Shown here one piece after another: positions 26,571 to 34,010 of a DNA stretch of 64,000 nucleotides. The translations under genes were made by a program, and so were the position numbers. How positions within the stretch are numbered: position 1 is the stretch's first letter; each line of letters opens with the position of its first letter. The stretch spans positions 682,001-746,000 of the forward strand of contig OY762224.2 of NCBI GenBank assembly GCA_963665265.2, written 5' to 3'. Under the pieces are notes generated by a model. That model was not told where the DNA came from, did no database searches, and saw only the letters and a list, made by a program, of their open reading frames with translations. This stretch comes from CAXXHQ01 sp963665265 (lineage in GTDB: Bacteria > Planctomycetota > Planctomycetia > Pirellulales > Thermoguttaceae).

Positions 26571-28247
26571 ATGCGTGGAGCATGGGCGGTCGCGGTCGTC
26601 GTCGTTTCTCTCGCAGCGCCTTCTTTTTCAAAGGGCGAAGAGCCTGCTGCGAGCGGTTTTTCCGTGCGGATCGAAGTCGACGCTTCGCGAACGCGCGACG
26701 AGTTGCCCGCCGTGTGGAGATTCTTCGGCGCCGACGAACCGAACTACGCCTATATGAAAGACGGCGAGAAGCTCCTGAAAGAGCTCGGCGCACTGGCTCC
26801 GAAGAAGGTCTTTTTTCGTACGCACAACTTGCTTACTTCGGGCGACGGCTCTCCGTCGTTGAAGTGGGGAAGCACGAACGCCTATACGGAAGACGCCCAA
26901 GGAAAGCCCGTTTACGATTGGACGATCGCCGATCGCATTTTCGATGCGTATTTAAAGGCCGGGCTAAAACCGTACGTTCAAATCGGTTTTATGCCCGAGG
27001 CGCTTTCAATCAAGCCGGAGCCGTATCGACATCGCTGGACGCCTAAGGCGAAGTACGACGAGATATATACCGGTTGGTCGTATCCGCCGAAGGATTATTC
27101 GAAATGGGGCGAATTAGCTTATCAATGGGCGAAGCATTGCGCGGAGAAATACGGCCGGGACGAAGTCGCCGGGTGGTATTGGGAAGTTTGGAACGAGCCG
27201 AACATCGGCTATTGGCGTGGGACTCGCGAGGAGTTCTTTCGTCTTCATGACGAGGCGATTCGCGGCGTGCGTCGCGCCGTACCGAGCGCGAAAGTCGGCG
27301 GTCCCGATATGGCCGGCAGCGATCCGAAGTTCTTGCGCGCGTTCATCGAGCATTGTCTGCGAGGGACGAAAGACGGAACGCCGTTGGATTTCATTTCGTT
27401 TCACGCCAAGGGCAATCCCCGTTTCGTCAACGGCCGGGTGCGAATGGGGCTCGCCGAGCAGTTGCGAACCGTGGATCAGGGCTTCGCGACGATCGAGTCC
27501 TATCCGGAGTTGAAAGGGAAGCCCGTCGTCATCGGCGAATCGGATCCCGACGGCTGTGCGGCGTGCCAAGGCGATCAATTGGGATATCGCAACGGGACGA
27601 TGTATTCCAGCTATACGATCGAGAGCGTCGCGCGTCAGATCGAATTGGCCGAGCGGCGAAACGTTCGCTTGGAAGGCGCTTTGACGTGGGCCTTTGAATT
27701 CGAGGATCAGCCTTACTTCGCCGGCTTTCGCGTCTTGGCGTCGAACGGAATCGATCTTCCGGTGATGAACGCCTTTCGCATGTTTTCGCAAATGAAAGGT
27801 CGCCGCGCGGCGACGAAAAGCTCCGGCGCCTTGGATATTGACGATATTCTTAAGAAAGGAGTTCGAGAGCGTCCCGACGTCTCCGCAATCGCTTGCGTGG
27901 AAGGTAAAACGGTTCGCGTCTTGGCGTGGCGTTACCAAGATGACGACGTCGCCGGCACGGACGCGGACGTGACGATTAGTCTCGCGGGGCTCCCTGCGAC
28001 GAAAGGGGAATGGAGAGTTCGCCGCTATAGCGTCGATGAAAACGCGAGCAACGCATTTACGGCATGGAAAAAAATGGGATCGCCGCAAAACCTAAGTTCC
28101 GCACAATACGCGCTACTGGAAAAAGCGGGACGATTAACGGAGGTAAGCCTGGCAACCGTCGTCGCCATGAAGAACGACGCCACGACGCGATTCTCGCTGC
28201 CGTCGCAAGCGGTTTCCCTGCTCGTATTCGAGCCGATTGAGCCTTAG
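26571..28247 (+). CDS. Secreted GH39 glycosidase (beta-xylosidase type)
   Basis: A 558-residue protein with a signal peptide (AWAVAVVVVSLAAPSFS). GH39 barrel signs: acid/base E209 in WYWEVWNEPN, a KVGGPDMAG strand, DFISFHAKG, and nucleophile E323 in VVIGESDP, followed by the region GALTWAFEFED and a C-terminal beta-sandwich. GH39 members are beta-xylosidases, alpha-iduronidases or related retaining enzymes. With GH51 and GH27 nearby, xylan or arabinogalactan side-chain removal is plausible. AAGGAG lies nine bases before the ATG. Its stop overlaps the stop of the convergent low-complexity protein by three bases. Confidence 0.85.
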   Translation: MRGAWAVAVVVVSLAAPSFSKGEEPAASGFSVRIEVDASRTRDELPAVWRFFGADEPNYAYMKDGEKLLKELGALAPKKVFFRTHNLLTSGDGSPSLKWGSTNAYTEDAQGKPVYDWTIADRIFDAYLKAGLKPYVQIGFMPEALSIKPEPYRHRWTPKAKYDEIYTGWSYPPKDYSKWGELAYQWAKHCAEKYGRDEVAGWYWEVWNEPNIGYWRGTREEFFRLHDEAIRGVRRAVPSAKVGGPDMAGSDPKFLRAFIEHCLRGTKDGTPLDFISFHAKGNPRFVNGRVRMGLAEQLRTVDQGFATIESYPELKGKPVVIGESDPDGCAACQGDQLGYRNGTMYSSYTIESVARQIELAERRNVRLEGALTWAFEFEDQPYFAGFRVLASNGIDLPVMNAFRMFSQMKGRRAATKSSGALDIDDILKKGVRERPDVSAIACVEGKTVRVLAWRYQDDDVAGTDADVTISLAGLPATKGEWRVRRYSVDENASNAFTAWKKMGSPQNLSSAQYALLEKAGRLTEVSLATVVAMKNDATTRFSLPSQAVSLLVFEPIEP

Positions 28248-29218
28248 TAGTTTTTCGGCTCGGGCTTGGTCGTCGTGGCCGGCTTTTTCGGTTTGTCTTT
28301 GGCCGTCGAGGTCGACTTATTTTTTCCTTCGAGCGGCTCGGCCATCTGAACCCTGACGTTTTGCGCCTGGATGTTGTAGCCGTTGGCTTGCGCCCACGTG
28401 CCGGAGACTTCGATCTTGTCTCCGTGTTTGGCCTCGGCGAGCGTGTTTAACGTGACGGAGATTTTCGCTTCCGGATCGAGGTCGCATTCGACGGTTCCGC
28501 TGCCGCCGGCGGTAATCGTCAGCTTATCGCCGGAGACGCTTTTTACGCCGCCGACGACCGTGCACGCGCCGGAGATTTTATTCGCCGGTTTGGTTTTCGC
28601 GGTCGATTTCTTTCCTTTATCGTCGCCGCCGCCCTCATCGGGAAACACGCCGGGGTATTTCTGCTTCGAGGCGGTAATGATCGACATTTCGTCGATTTTT
28701 TTCGTCGCTTTGCCCTTGCCGTCCATTTCGGTTTTGAATTCGACGGTCATACCAGGTCGGATCGCGCTCGCTTTCGCTTCACCGCTCAATTCGATGACGG
28801 TTTCTTTGGAAGTGTGGACGGTCCAGGTTTCGTTTCCGCCGGCGCCCATTGCGGGCATGCCGCCTTGCGCGCCTTGTCCTCCAGGCCCGCCTCCCGGACC
28901 TCCCGGACCTCCTTGACCGCCAGGGCCGCCCTGACCGCCTCCCGGTCCGCCTTGAGCGCCGGGCGCTCCGCCGCCGGTCGAGACGACGATCTTGCCGGCG
29001 TTCATTTCTTTAATCGTTCCCGAAATACTCTTCGACTGTGCTTGTTGCGCTTGCAACATTTGCTGCTGCTGTTGCTGCTTCTGCTGCTTCTCAAGCTGAC
29101 GGGATTGGTTATAGTCTTTGTTCTGCCGGTATTGCATGGGGCTTTGCGCGAAGGACGCGCCGCCGAATACGACGATGAACAAAGCCAAACCGGAGCGGAA
29201 AATCGATCGAAAGAACAT
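28244..29218 (-). CDS. Secreted low-complexity protein: Gln-rich, collagen-like Gly-Pro, Lys/Pro tail
   Basis: A 324-residue protein with a signal peptide (SGLALFIVVFGGASFAQ). After it comes a Gln run (residues about 40-60), a KSISGTIKEMNAGKIVVSTGG beta segment, a collagen-like Gly/Pro/Gln tract of about 40 residues, a beta domain with ETWTVHTSKETVIEL, an acidic/Lys linker, a second OB-like beta domain (GDKIEVSGTWAQANGYNIQAQNVRV) and a Lys/Pro/Thr tail. The two beta domains resemble each other loosely (both measure 'ISG..' then 'V'), like repeats of a small soluble-binding fold. Function unknown. It overlaps the convergent GH39 gene at the stop codons. Confidence 0.7.
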   Translation of the reverse strand: MFFRSIFRSGLALFIVVFGGASFAQSPMQYRQNKDYNQSRQLEKQQKQQQQQQMLQAQQAQSKSISGTIKEMNAGKIVVSTGGGAPGAQGGPGGGQGGPGGQGGPGGPGGGPGGQGAQGGMPAMGAGGNETWTVHTSKETVIELSGEAKASAIRPGMTVEFKTEMDGKGKATKKIDEMSIITASKQKYPGVFPDEGGGDDKGKKSTAKTKPANKISGACTVVGGVKSVSGDKLTITAGGSGTVECDLDPEAKISVTLNTLAEAKHGDKIEVSGTWAQANGYNIQAQNVRVQMAEPLEGKNKSTSTAKDKPKKPATTTKPEPKNY

Positions 29219-29480
29219 GGAAACGCCTCACTCAGAAAAAATGGCGGCAGCGGCGACCTCTATCTCTTATACGCACGCCGTGAACCTTCGTTCCAGGCGC
29301 GTATCTTTATAATATAGCATCCACGGCCCGACGGCGACGTATTTATCGGGAAAATCGACAAAACCGGTCCGCCGACGCGCCTTCCTCCGCCTTTTCCTAC
29401 TGGAATCGAGGGGTGAGTCGATCTAAAATGGAGTTTTCCGCCTTCCCTCGATGTTGAGCCGGAGCGAATCCGGACCCGCC

Positions 29481-30281
29481 ATGTCGAAGCCTGAATCGAA
29501 AATGACCGTCCCCCAATTCACGGCCTTGAAAAACGCCGGTCGCAAGATCGCCGTTCTCACGGCCTATGACTACGCTATGGCCGGCCTGCTCGACGCCGCC
29601 GGCGTGGACTGCGTTTTGGTCGGCGACAGTCTCGGCAACGTCGTGCAAGGGCACGAAACTACGCTTCCGGTAACGCTCGATCAAATGATCTATCATGCCG
29701 AGATGGTCGGGCGGGCGGTTCGCCGCGCATTGACCGTCGTCGATCTCCCGTTCATGTCGTTCCATCTCGGGCCGATCGACACGATTCGCAACGCGGGACG
29801 CGTGCTAAAGGAGACTCGTTGCCAAGCGGTGAAGTTGGAGGGGGGCGTCGCCCAGGCCGAAACGATCGCGGCTTTGGTTGCGGCGGGCATTCCGGTGATG
29901 GCCCATTGCGGATTGCGACCGCAGAGCGTGCATCAGCTCGGCGGCTTCCGCGTTCAACGCGAGGAAGAACAATTGAAGGCCGACGCCCTGGCGGCCGAGT
30001 CGGCCGGCGCATTCTCCGTGGTGTTGGAGTGCATTCCCGCCCCGCTCGCCGCCGAGATTTCAAAGTCGTTAAAGATTCCCACGATCGGCATCGGCGCCGG
30101 CGTCGGTTGCGACGGTCAAGTTCTCGTCGTCAACGATCTCTTAGGGATGAACGCCGGGCGCGTGCCGAAGTTCGTCAAACCCTACGCCGATCTAAAGACC
30201 ACGATCGTCGAGTCCGTCGGCCGATACTGCGCCGACGTTCGTGAAGGCAAATTTCCGACCGACGAACAATCGTTTTCGTAA
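29481..30281 (+). CDS. panB: Ketopantoate hydroxymethyltransferase
   Basis: A 266-residue protein of the usual PanB length. It has TVPQFTALKNAGRKIAVLTAYDY, the metal and substrate site VDCVLVGDSLGNVVQGHETT, LPFMSFHLG, KLEGG, PVMAHCGLRPQSVHQLGG, and the C-terminal TIGIGAGVGCDGQVLVVNDLLGM. PanB transfers a methylene group from 5,10-methylenetetrahydrofolate to 2-oxoisovalerate, the first step to pantothenate and coenzyme A. Cytoplasmic. The ATG at 29481 is preferred over a codon 30 bases upstream. No panC or panD is next to it. A short GGACAGGCA hairpin begins 13 bases after the stop. Confidence 0.95.
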   Translation: MSKPESKMTVPQFTALKNAGRKIAVLTAYDYAMAGLLDAAGVDCVLVGDSLGNVVQGHETTLPVTLDQMIYHAEMVGRAVRRALTVVDLPFMSFHLGPIDTIRNAGRVLKETRCQAVKLEGGVAQAETIAALVAAGIPVMAHCGLRPQSVHQLGGFRVQREEEQLKADALAAESAGAFSVVLECIPAPLAAEISKSLKIPTIGIGAGVGCDGQVLVVNDLLGMNAGRVPKFVKPYADLKTTIVESVGRYCADVREGKFPTDEQSFS

Positions 30282-30294
30282 ATTTTCTGAAGGA

Positions 30295-30316
30295 GGACAG
30301 GCATTCCTGCTTGTCC
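30295..30316. repeat. Palindromic hairpin after panB
   Basis: GGACAGGCA at 30295-30303 pairs with TGCTTGTCC at 30308-30316 (one G-U) around TTCC. There is no T tract, so it is probably a repeat element and only perhaps a terminator for panB. Related phrases (GGGCATTTCCGCTTGCGA) follow at about 30345-30368. Confidence 0.55.
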
Positions 30317-30419
30317 GAGCGTAAGACGCGTGCTTGCACTCGCAAGACGGGCATTTCCGCTTGCGATCGCCCGGATATTTCGTACTTGCACCGTCGCGTC
30401 TTAATAATCAGTCATTAGC

Positions 30420-30436
30420 GGCGCTCGCAGAGCGCC
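30420..30436. repeat. Palindromic hairpin element (GGCGCTC)
   Basis: GGCGCTC, loop GCA, GAGCGCC, followed by CTAC; minus-strand orientation of the 20844 element, inside the right long repeat. Confidence 0.75.
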
Positions 30437-30589
30437 CTACTTAGGTTGAAAAACCGGAGAGGCAAAAAAGAATATGGACGCCTTTTTCAGCCGAAAAACA
30501 AAAATTCTTCAGAGCGGCGGATTGCCGTAAGTCACGAGGACGCGAGGGAGGCGGAACACTAGTCATCGATGGAACAATCAGTCATCAGC

Positions 30590-30605
30590 GCGCTCGCAGA
30601 GCGCC
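30590..30605. repeat. Palindromic hairpin element (GCGCTC)
   Basis: GCGCTC, loop GCA, GAGCGC, then CCTAC; second hairpin inside the right long repeat, matching 20844-20860. Confidence 0.7.
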
Positions 30606-30850
30606 CTACGACGCAGAGCAGTCGGCTTGCGGGACCGGGGAGTAGACTCACAGGGCGCAGAGCGAGCGGCGACAAGGCCGGCCGCTGGAGTCCGGCTGCC
30701 GAAAGAAGATTAAATTGTCAAAGAACGAAGGAAAGGTCGCCAGTCTTTCCGACGAGGATATCGTCGCGGAGAATTTTAGCGCAGGGCTTGGCCCAATTTC
30801 AAGAGCGATTCGCTTTCGGCAGTCAACGATCAGCACGACGAGTGTTTTTC

Positions 30851-30871
30851 CCGGGGCGCTGCGCGCCCCGG
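30851..30871. repeat. Palindromic hairpin element (CCGGGGCGC)
   Basis: Nine-base arms CCGGGGCGC and GCGCCCCGG around TGC. Just outside the long repeat. Same build (perfect arms, three-base loop) as the neighbouring elements but another sequence. Confidence 0.65.
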
Positions 30872-30929
30872 AACGAATGTCGGACATCCTTTTAGAATGG
30901 ACGCTCGGGGAGCCGTGCCGGAGCAGCGC

Positions 30930-30952
30930 GTTACCAGGCGGAGCCTGGTAAC
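30930..30952. repeat. Palindromic hairpin element (GTTACCAGGC)
   Basis: Ten-base perfect arms, GTTACCAGGC and its complement, around GGA, ten bases before the stop of the minus-strand blaI-like gene. A decayed copy (AGGCTCCGCCTGGTAAC) is at 47287-47303. Confidence 0.7.
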
Positions 30953-30961
30953 GAGGGGAAT

Positions 30962-31348
30962 CTATCGCGATTTATTTTGCTTCAGGACGGCTTCGAGGGC
31001 GGCTCGTTCTTTGGCCGTCAGTTTTCGGTCCTCGGCCATTCGCAAGATCAACTGTTCGCGCGAGCCATGGAACACCCGCTGAACGAGATCGTTCAAGATG
31101 CTCCGGGAGGCCTCTTCGTAGCTGCGCAGAGGACGATAGCGGAACGGTCGTTCGTCGTTCGTCTGTTCTAGGAACTCCTTCTCGCCGAGGATCCGGATCA
31201 GCGTAGCGACGGTCGTATAGGCGAGGTCTCGCCCCGACTCGGCCAACTGATCGCGGACCTCGGACGCAGTCAGGTCCCCGCCGTTCCAAAATACGTGCAT
31301 GATTTCGAGTTCGCGTTCCGTCAGTTCTTTCGCCGCGGGTCTGGCCAT
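30962..31348 (-). CDS. BlaI/MecI/CopY-family transcriptional repressor
   Basis: A 128-residue winged-helix protein of typical BlaI length: KELTERELEIMHVFWNGGDLTASEVRDQL, then the recognition region LAYTTVATLIRIL, and the dimerisation part FHGSREQLILRMAEDRKLTAKERAALEAVL. Such repressors are inactivated by a cognate BlaR1-type membrane peptidase or by metal. Here no M56/BlaR1 gene is adjacent: downstream there is only repeat DNA. ATG 31348 (MARPAAKE) is preferred to 31375. A promoter-like element with a short dyad lies about 90-115 bases upstream, compatible with autoregulation. Confidence 0.85.
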   Translation of the reverse strand: MARPAAKELTERELEIMHVFWNGGDLTASEVRDQLAESGRDLAYTTVATLIRILGEKEFLEQTNDERPFRYRPLRSYEEASRSILNDLVQRVFHGSREQLILRMAEDRKLTAKERAALEAVLKQNKSR

Positions 31349-31380
31349 TTTTTCGGCCTCCTTGGTTGATCGCATCCTTA

Positions 31381-31415
31381 AAACATCGCGGCCGCATGAC
31401 GCCGCAGCGATGTTT
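31381..31415. repeat. Inverted repeat in the leader of the blaI-like gene
   Basis: AAACATCGC at 31381-31389 and its complement at 31407-31415 around a GC-rich centre, between promoter and start. It may be a leader hairpin or operator. Confidence 0.45.
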
Positions 31416-31435
31416 GGTTAATTAGATTTGGTTTT

Positions 31436-31463
31436 ATAGTATCACGATATCGGCTTGCGTCAA
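31436..31463 (-). promoter_or_regulatory. Putative promoter and operator of the blaI-like gene
   Basis: Read on the minus strand: TTGACG at 31463-31458, 16 bases, TACTAT at 31441-31436, in an AT-rich stretch. The dyad TATC-GT-GATA (31449-31440) overlaps the -10, where a BlaI-type dimer could sit. BlaI operators elsewhere are TACTACA-type dyads, so the match is only general. Confidence 0.4.
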
Positions 31464-31541
31464 TCCGAATAATTTGGTTTTTTAGATTTTTCTGGAGGGG
31501 GACGGCGAAGAGCGGCTCCGGTTTCGCTCTCTTCGGCGCAT

Positions 31542-31573
31542 AAAAAAACCTCGGCTTGTGCGGCCGAGGTTTT
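31542..31573 (-). terminator. Intrinsic terminator downstream of the EF-G-like gene
   Basis: An 11-bp perfect stem (AAAACCTCGGC at 31545-31555, complement at 31563-31573), loop of seven, with a T run on the minus strand after the stem. It is about 70 bases past the EF-G-like stop codon and isolates the blaI-like gene. Confidence 0.8.
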
Positions 31574-31640
31574 ATGTTTCGATCGTTAGGAAGGCTTCAG
31601 GCTCTCTACGCCCTATGCCCCACGCCCTAATTCCTACTTG

Positions 31641-33743
31641 CTACTCTTCTTCCTCTTCCTTCAGTTGCGACTTGGCGATGATCTCTTGGACCACGTTGCC
31701 GGGCACCACGTCGTAGTGGCTGAGTTCGAGGGTGTAGCTTCCGCGTCCGCCGGTGATGCTCGACAGGCTGCGCGAGTAGGTCGTTACTTCCGACAGCGGG
31801 GCCACGGCGATGACCGTCTGCATGTCTCCGCCGGCCGAGTCCATGCTCAGCACGCGGCCGCGTCGGCCCGACATATCGCTGTTGATATCGCCGACGTTGC
31901 CGGTCGGAACGGTAATTTCCATTTTCACGATCGGCTCCAACAACGAGGGCTTCGCTTGTTGGAAGACGTTGCGGAAGGCCATCGAGCCGGCCGTCTTGAA
32001 CGCCTGTTCCGAGCTATCGACCGGATGGTGTTTGCCGAAGTGGACTTCGATGCAAACGTTCTGAATCTTGAAGCCGGCCAACACGCCGCGTTCCAACCGC
32101 TCTTTGAAACCTTTTTCGATGGCGGGCATGAAGTTGCCGGGAATCGAACCGCCCACGATCGAGTCGATCCACAAAAAGTGGTTCTTTTCGTCGAGATGCG
32201 TGGATTTCATCGACGGGAACCGCTCCTTCGTGACGAACGATTCGACTGTCTCGTCCTTGGGGAACGGGAACATGCGGATATGCACTTCGCCGAACTGACC
32301 GCGACCGCCCGATTGCTTCTTGTGGCGATACATTCCTTCGGCGTTCGCTTGGATCGTTTCGCGGTAGGGGATTTTCGGCTCGTGAACGTCCACTTCGACC
32401 TTGTCGCGACGCTTCAGACGTTCGCGGAGCAACTGCAAATGCAATTCGCTCATTCCGGTGATGACCATTTCTTTGGTCTGCGGATCGAGGTCGCGATGGA
32501 ACGTGGAGTCTTCTTCGCAAATCTTTCCGAGCGCGCCCGAAAGCTTCCCTTCGTCGCCGCGCGTCTTGGGCGAAACGGCCAGGCCGACCATCGGCGTGGG
32601 GAACGGAATCTTGGGGAGGCGGAACTCGCCGAGCGTCGAGCCGGTGTGCAGTTCTTCGACTTTCGCCGCCGCCGCGATGCCGCCCGGACCGACTTCGTCG
32701 ATAGGCGCCGTTTCCGACGCTTGCATTTCGAACAACGTTCCGATTTTCAATCCTTTACGCGCGCCGCTCGCCGGCACCAAGGCGTCTTTTTTCAGGGTGC
32801 CCGAGAAAACGCGGATGAAGCTCAATTTCTGCACGAACGGGTCGATGCGGGTCTTGAAGACTTGCGCGACCAACGGACCGTTCGGGTCGGCCTTCACTTC
32901 GACCTCCTCGTCGCCCGTCGTCTTCATCGCGGTGCGGGGAATGAGGTCCGGCGGAACGGCCGCCAAGGCCAAGGCGTCGAGCAATTCCGGCAAGCCTTTG
33001 CTGGTCTTCGCCGAAACGCAAAGGATCGGCGTGATCGAACCTTGAGCGATGGCTTTCGGCAGCATCTTGGCGACCTCTTCGTCGGTCGGCGGATTGCCGT
33101 CGAAATAGTGCGACATCACTTCTTCGTCCACTTCGATGATCGCCTCGATCAACGAGTCGCGGATGTCGTTCGGGTCGATCGCCGCGTTCGCGGCCTCGTC
33201 GGTAGGATGGAGAACCGAGACGACCCCCTTGAAATCGTGGCCGGTTCCGAGCGGCACGTTCAACGGGATGCACGACGCGCCGAAGACCTCTTGGATGTTG
33301 GCGATAAGTTTCGGGAAGTCGATATTGTCGCCGTCGAGTCTATTGATGACGATGATTTTGCCAAGGTTGGCCTTTTTCGCCTCGGAGAAGACGCGGCGGG
33401 TGTTGACTTCGATGCCCGACTGGGCGTTGATCGTGATCGCGACGGTATCGACGCCGCGCATTGCGCCGATGGCTTGGCCGATGAAGTCGGGATAGCCCGG
33501 GGTGTCGATCGCGTAGAATCGTTTGCCGGCGTGATCGAAATGGACGACGCTCGATTCGATCGTGTACTTATGCGTCTTTTCCTCTTCGTCGAAATCGCAG
33601 ATGCTCGTCTTGTCGTCCACGCTGGCGTTTCGGTTGACCGTTCCGGTCGAGGTTAATATGCGATCGAGCAAGGTGGTTTTGCCGGCGGAGCCGTGTCCGC
33701 AGAAGGCGATGCACCGAATATTTTCGACTGGATGCTTAGGCAT
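31641..33743 (-). CDS. Elongation factor G-like GTPase (EF-G2/FusA2 type)
   Basis: A 700-residue translational GTPase with all EF-G domains: G1 GHGSAGKTT (16-24), switch II DTPGYPDF (80-87), G4 NRLD (134-137), domain II, a domain III with EMVITGMSELHLQL, domain IV starting KIPYRETI and KKQSGGRGQFGEV, and domain V ending GRRGRVLSMDS. Canonical EF-G has DTPGH and NKMD; the His that activates water in GTP hydrolysis is Tyr84 here, as in the EF-G-like paralogues. So this is probably a second, non-housekeeping EF-G with an uncertain role. No rpsL/rpsG/tuf operon surrounds it. It ends ESQLKEEEEE-like acidic. Downstream terminator is clear. Confidence 0.88.
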   Translation of the reverse strand: MPKHPVENIRCIAFCGHGSAGKTTLLDRILTSTGTVNRNASVDDKTSICDFDEEEKTHKYTIESSVVHFDHAGKRFYAIDTPGYPDFIGQAIGAMRGVDTVAITINAQSGIEVNTRRVFSEAKKANLGKIIVINRLDGDNIDFPKLIANIQEVFGASCIPLNVPLGTGHDFKGVVSVLHPTDEAANAAIDPNDIRDSLIEAIIEVDEEVMSHYFDGNPPTDEEVAKMLPKAIAQGSITPILCVSAKTSKGLPELLDALALAAVPPDLIPRTAMKTTGDEEVEVKADPNGPLVAQVFKTRIDPFVQKLSFIRVFSGTLKKDALVPASGARKGLKIGTLFEMQASETAPIDEVGPGGIAAAAKVEELHTGSTLGEFRLPKIPFPTPMVGLAVSPKTRGDEGKLSGALGKICEEDSTFHRDLDPQTKEMVITGMSELHLQLLRERLKRRDKVEVDVHEPKIPYRETIQANAEGMYRHKKQSGGRGQFGEVHIRMFPFPKDETVESFVTKERFPSMKSTHLDEKNHFLWIDSIVGGSIPGNFMPAIEKGFKERLERGVLAGFKIQNVCIEVHFGKHHPVDSSEQAFKTAGSMAFRNVFQQAKPSLLEPIVKMEITVPTGNVGDINSDMSGRRGRVLSMDSAGGDMQTVIAVAPLSEVTTYSRSLSSITGGRGSYTLELSHYDVVPGNVVQEIIAKSQLKEEEEE

Positions 33744-34010
33744 GAGAAGAATCCTCGTTCGTTAAGGTCTGAGAGAAAAAGCCGTTCCGTCTCCTCGGCG
33801 CAGACCGGTAGCGATGCGCCGATGCGGAATCGATCCGCTTGGTGTATGAAATACCGCGTGAACAACGATAAATATTGCGAACGTCAAAAGTGGAAAAGTT
33901 GCGATTCATTTCTGCGCGACTCCGTCCCGCATTTCGCTATATGTCGCGGCGTTTTATTCCCGCTTCCGAAAGGAGCGAGTCGGGGCCGCCGCACGTCCCT
34001 TGCGCGAAAC

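Larger units (their letters stand above)
30365..30800 (+). repeat. Long intergenic repeat, right copy (inverted relative to 20650-21086)
   Basis: Matches the reverse complement of 20650-21086 from GATCGC to about GCCCAATTTC with scattered changes and small indels. Together the two copies face each other across about 9.3 kb that holds the GH27, GH51, GmhA-like, GH39 and panB genes. Confidence 0.85.
30282..30961. other. Gene-free region packed with palindromic and long repeats
   Basis: About 680 bases between panB and the blaI-like gene. It holds a GGACAGGCA hairpin, the right copy of the long repeat with two GGCGCTC hairpins, a CCGGGGCGC hairpin and a GTTACCAGGC hairpin. No credible coding frame. 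Confidence 0.75.

Noticed and set aside
31638..33656. 672-codon plus-strand frame
   Set aside because: It is the antisense of the EF-G-like gene, rich in Arg/His/Asp with no domain; a shadow of G+C-rich codon use.
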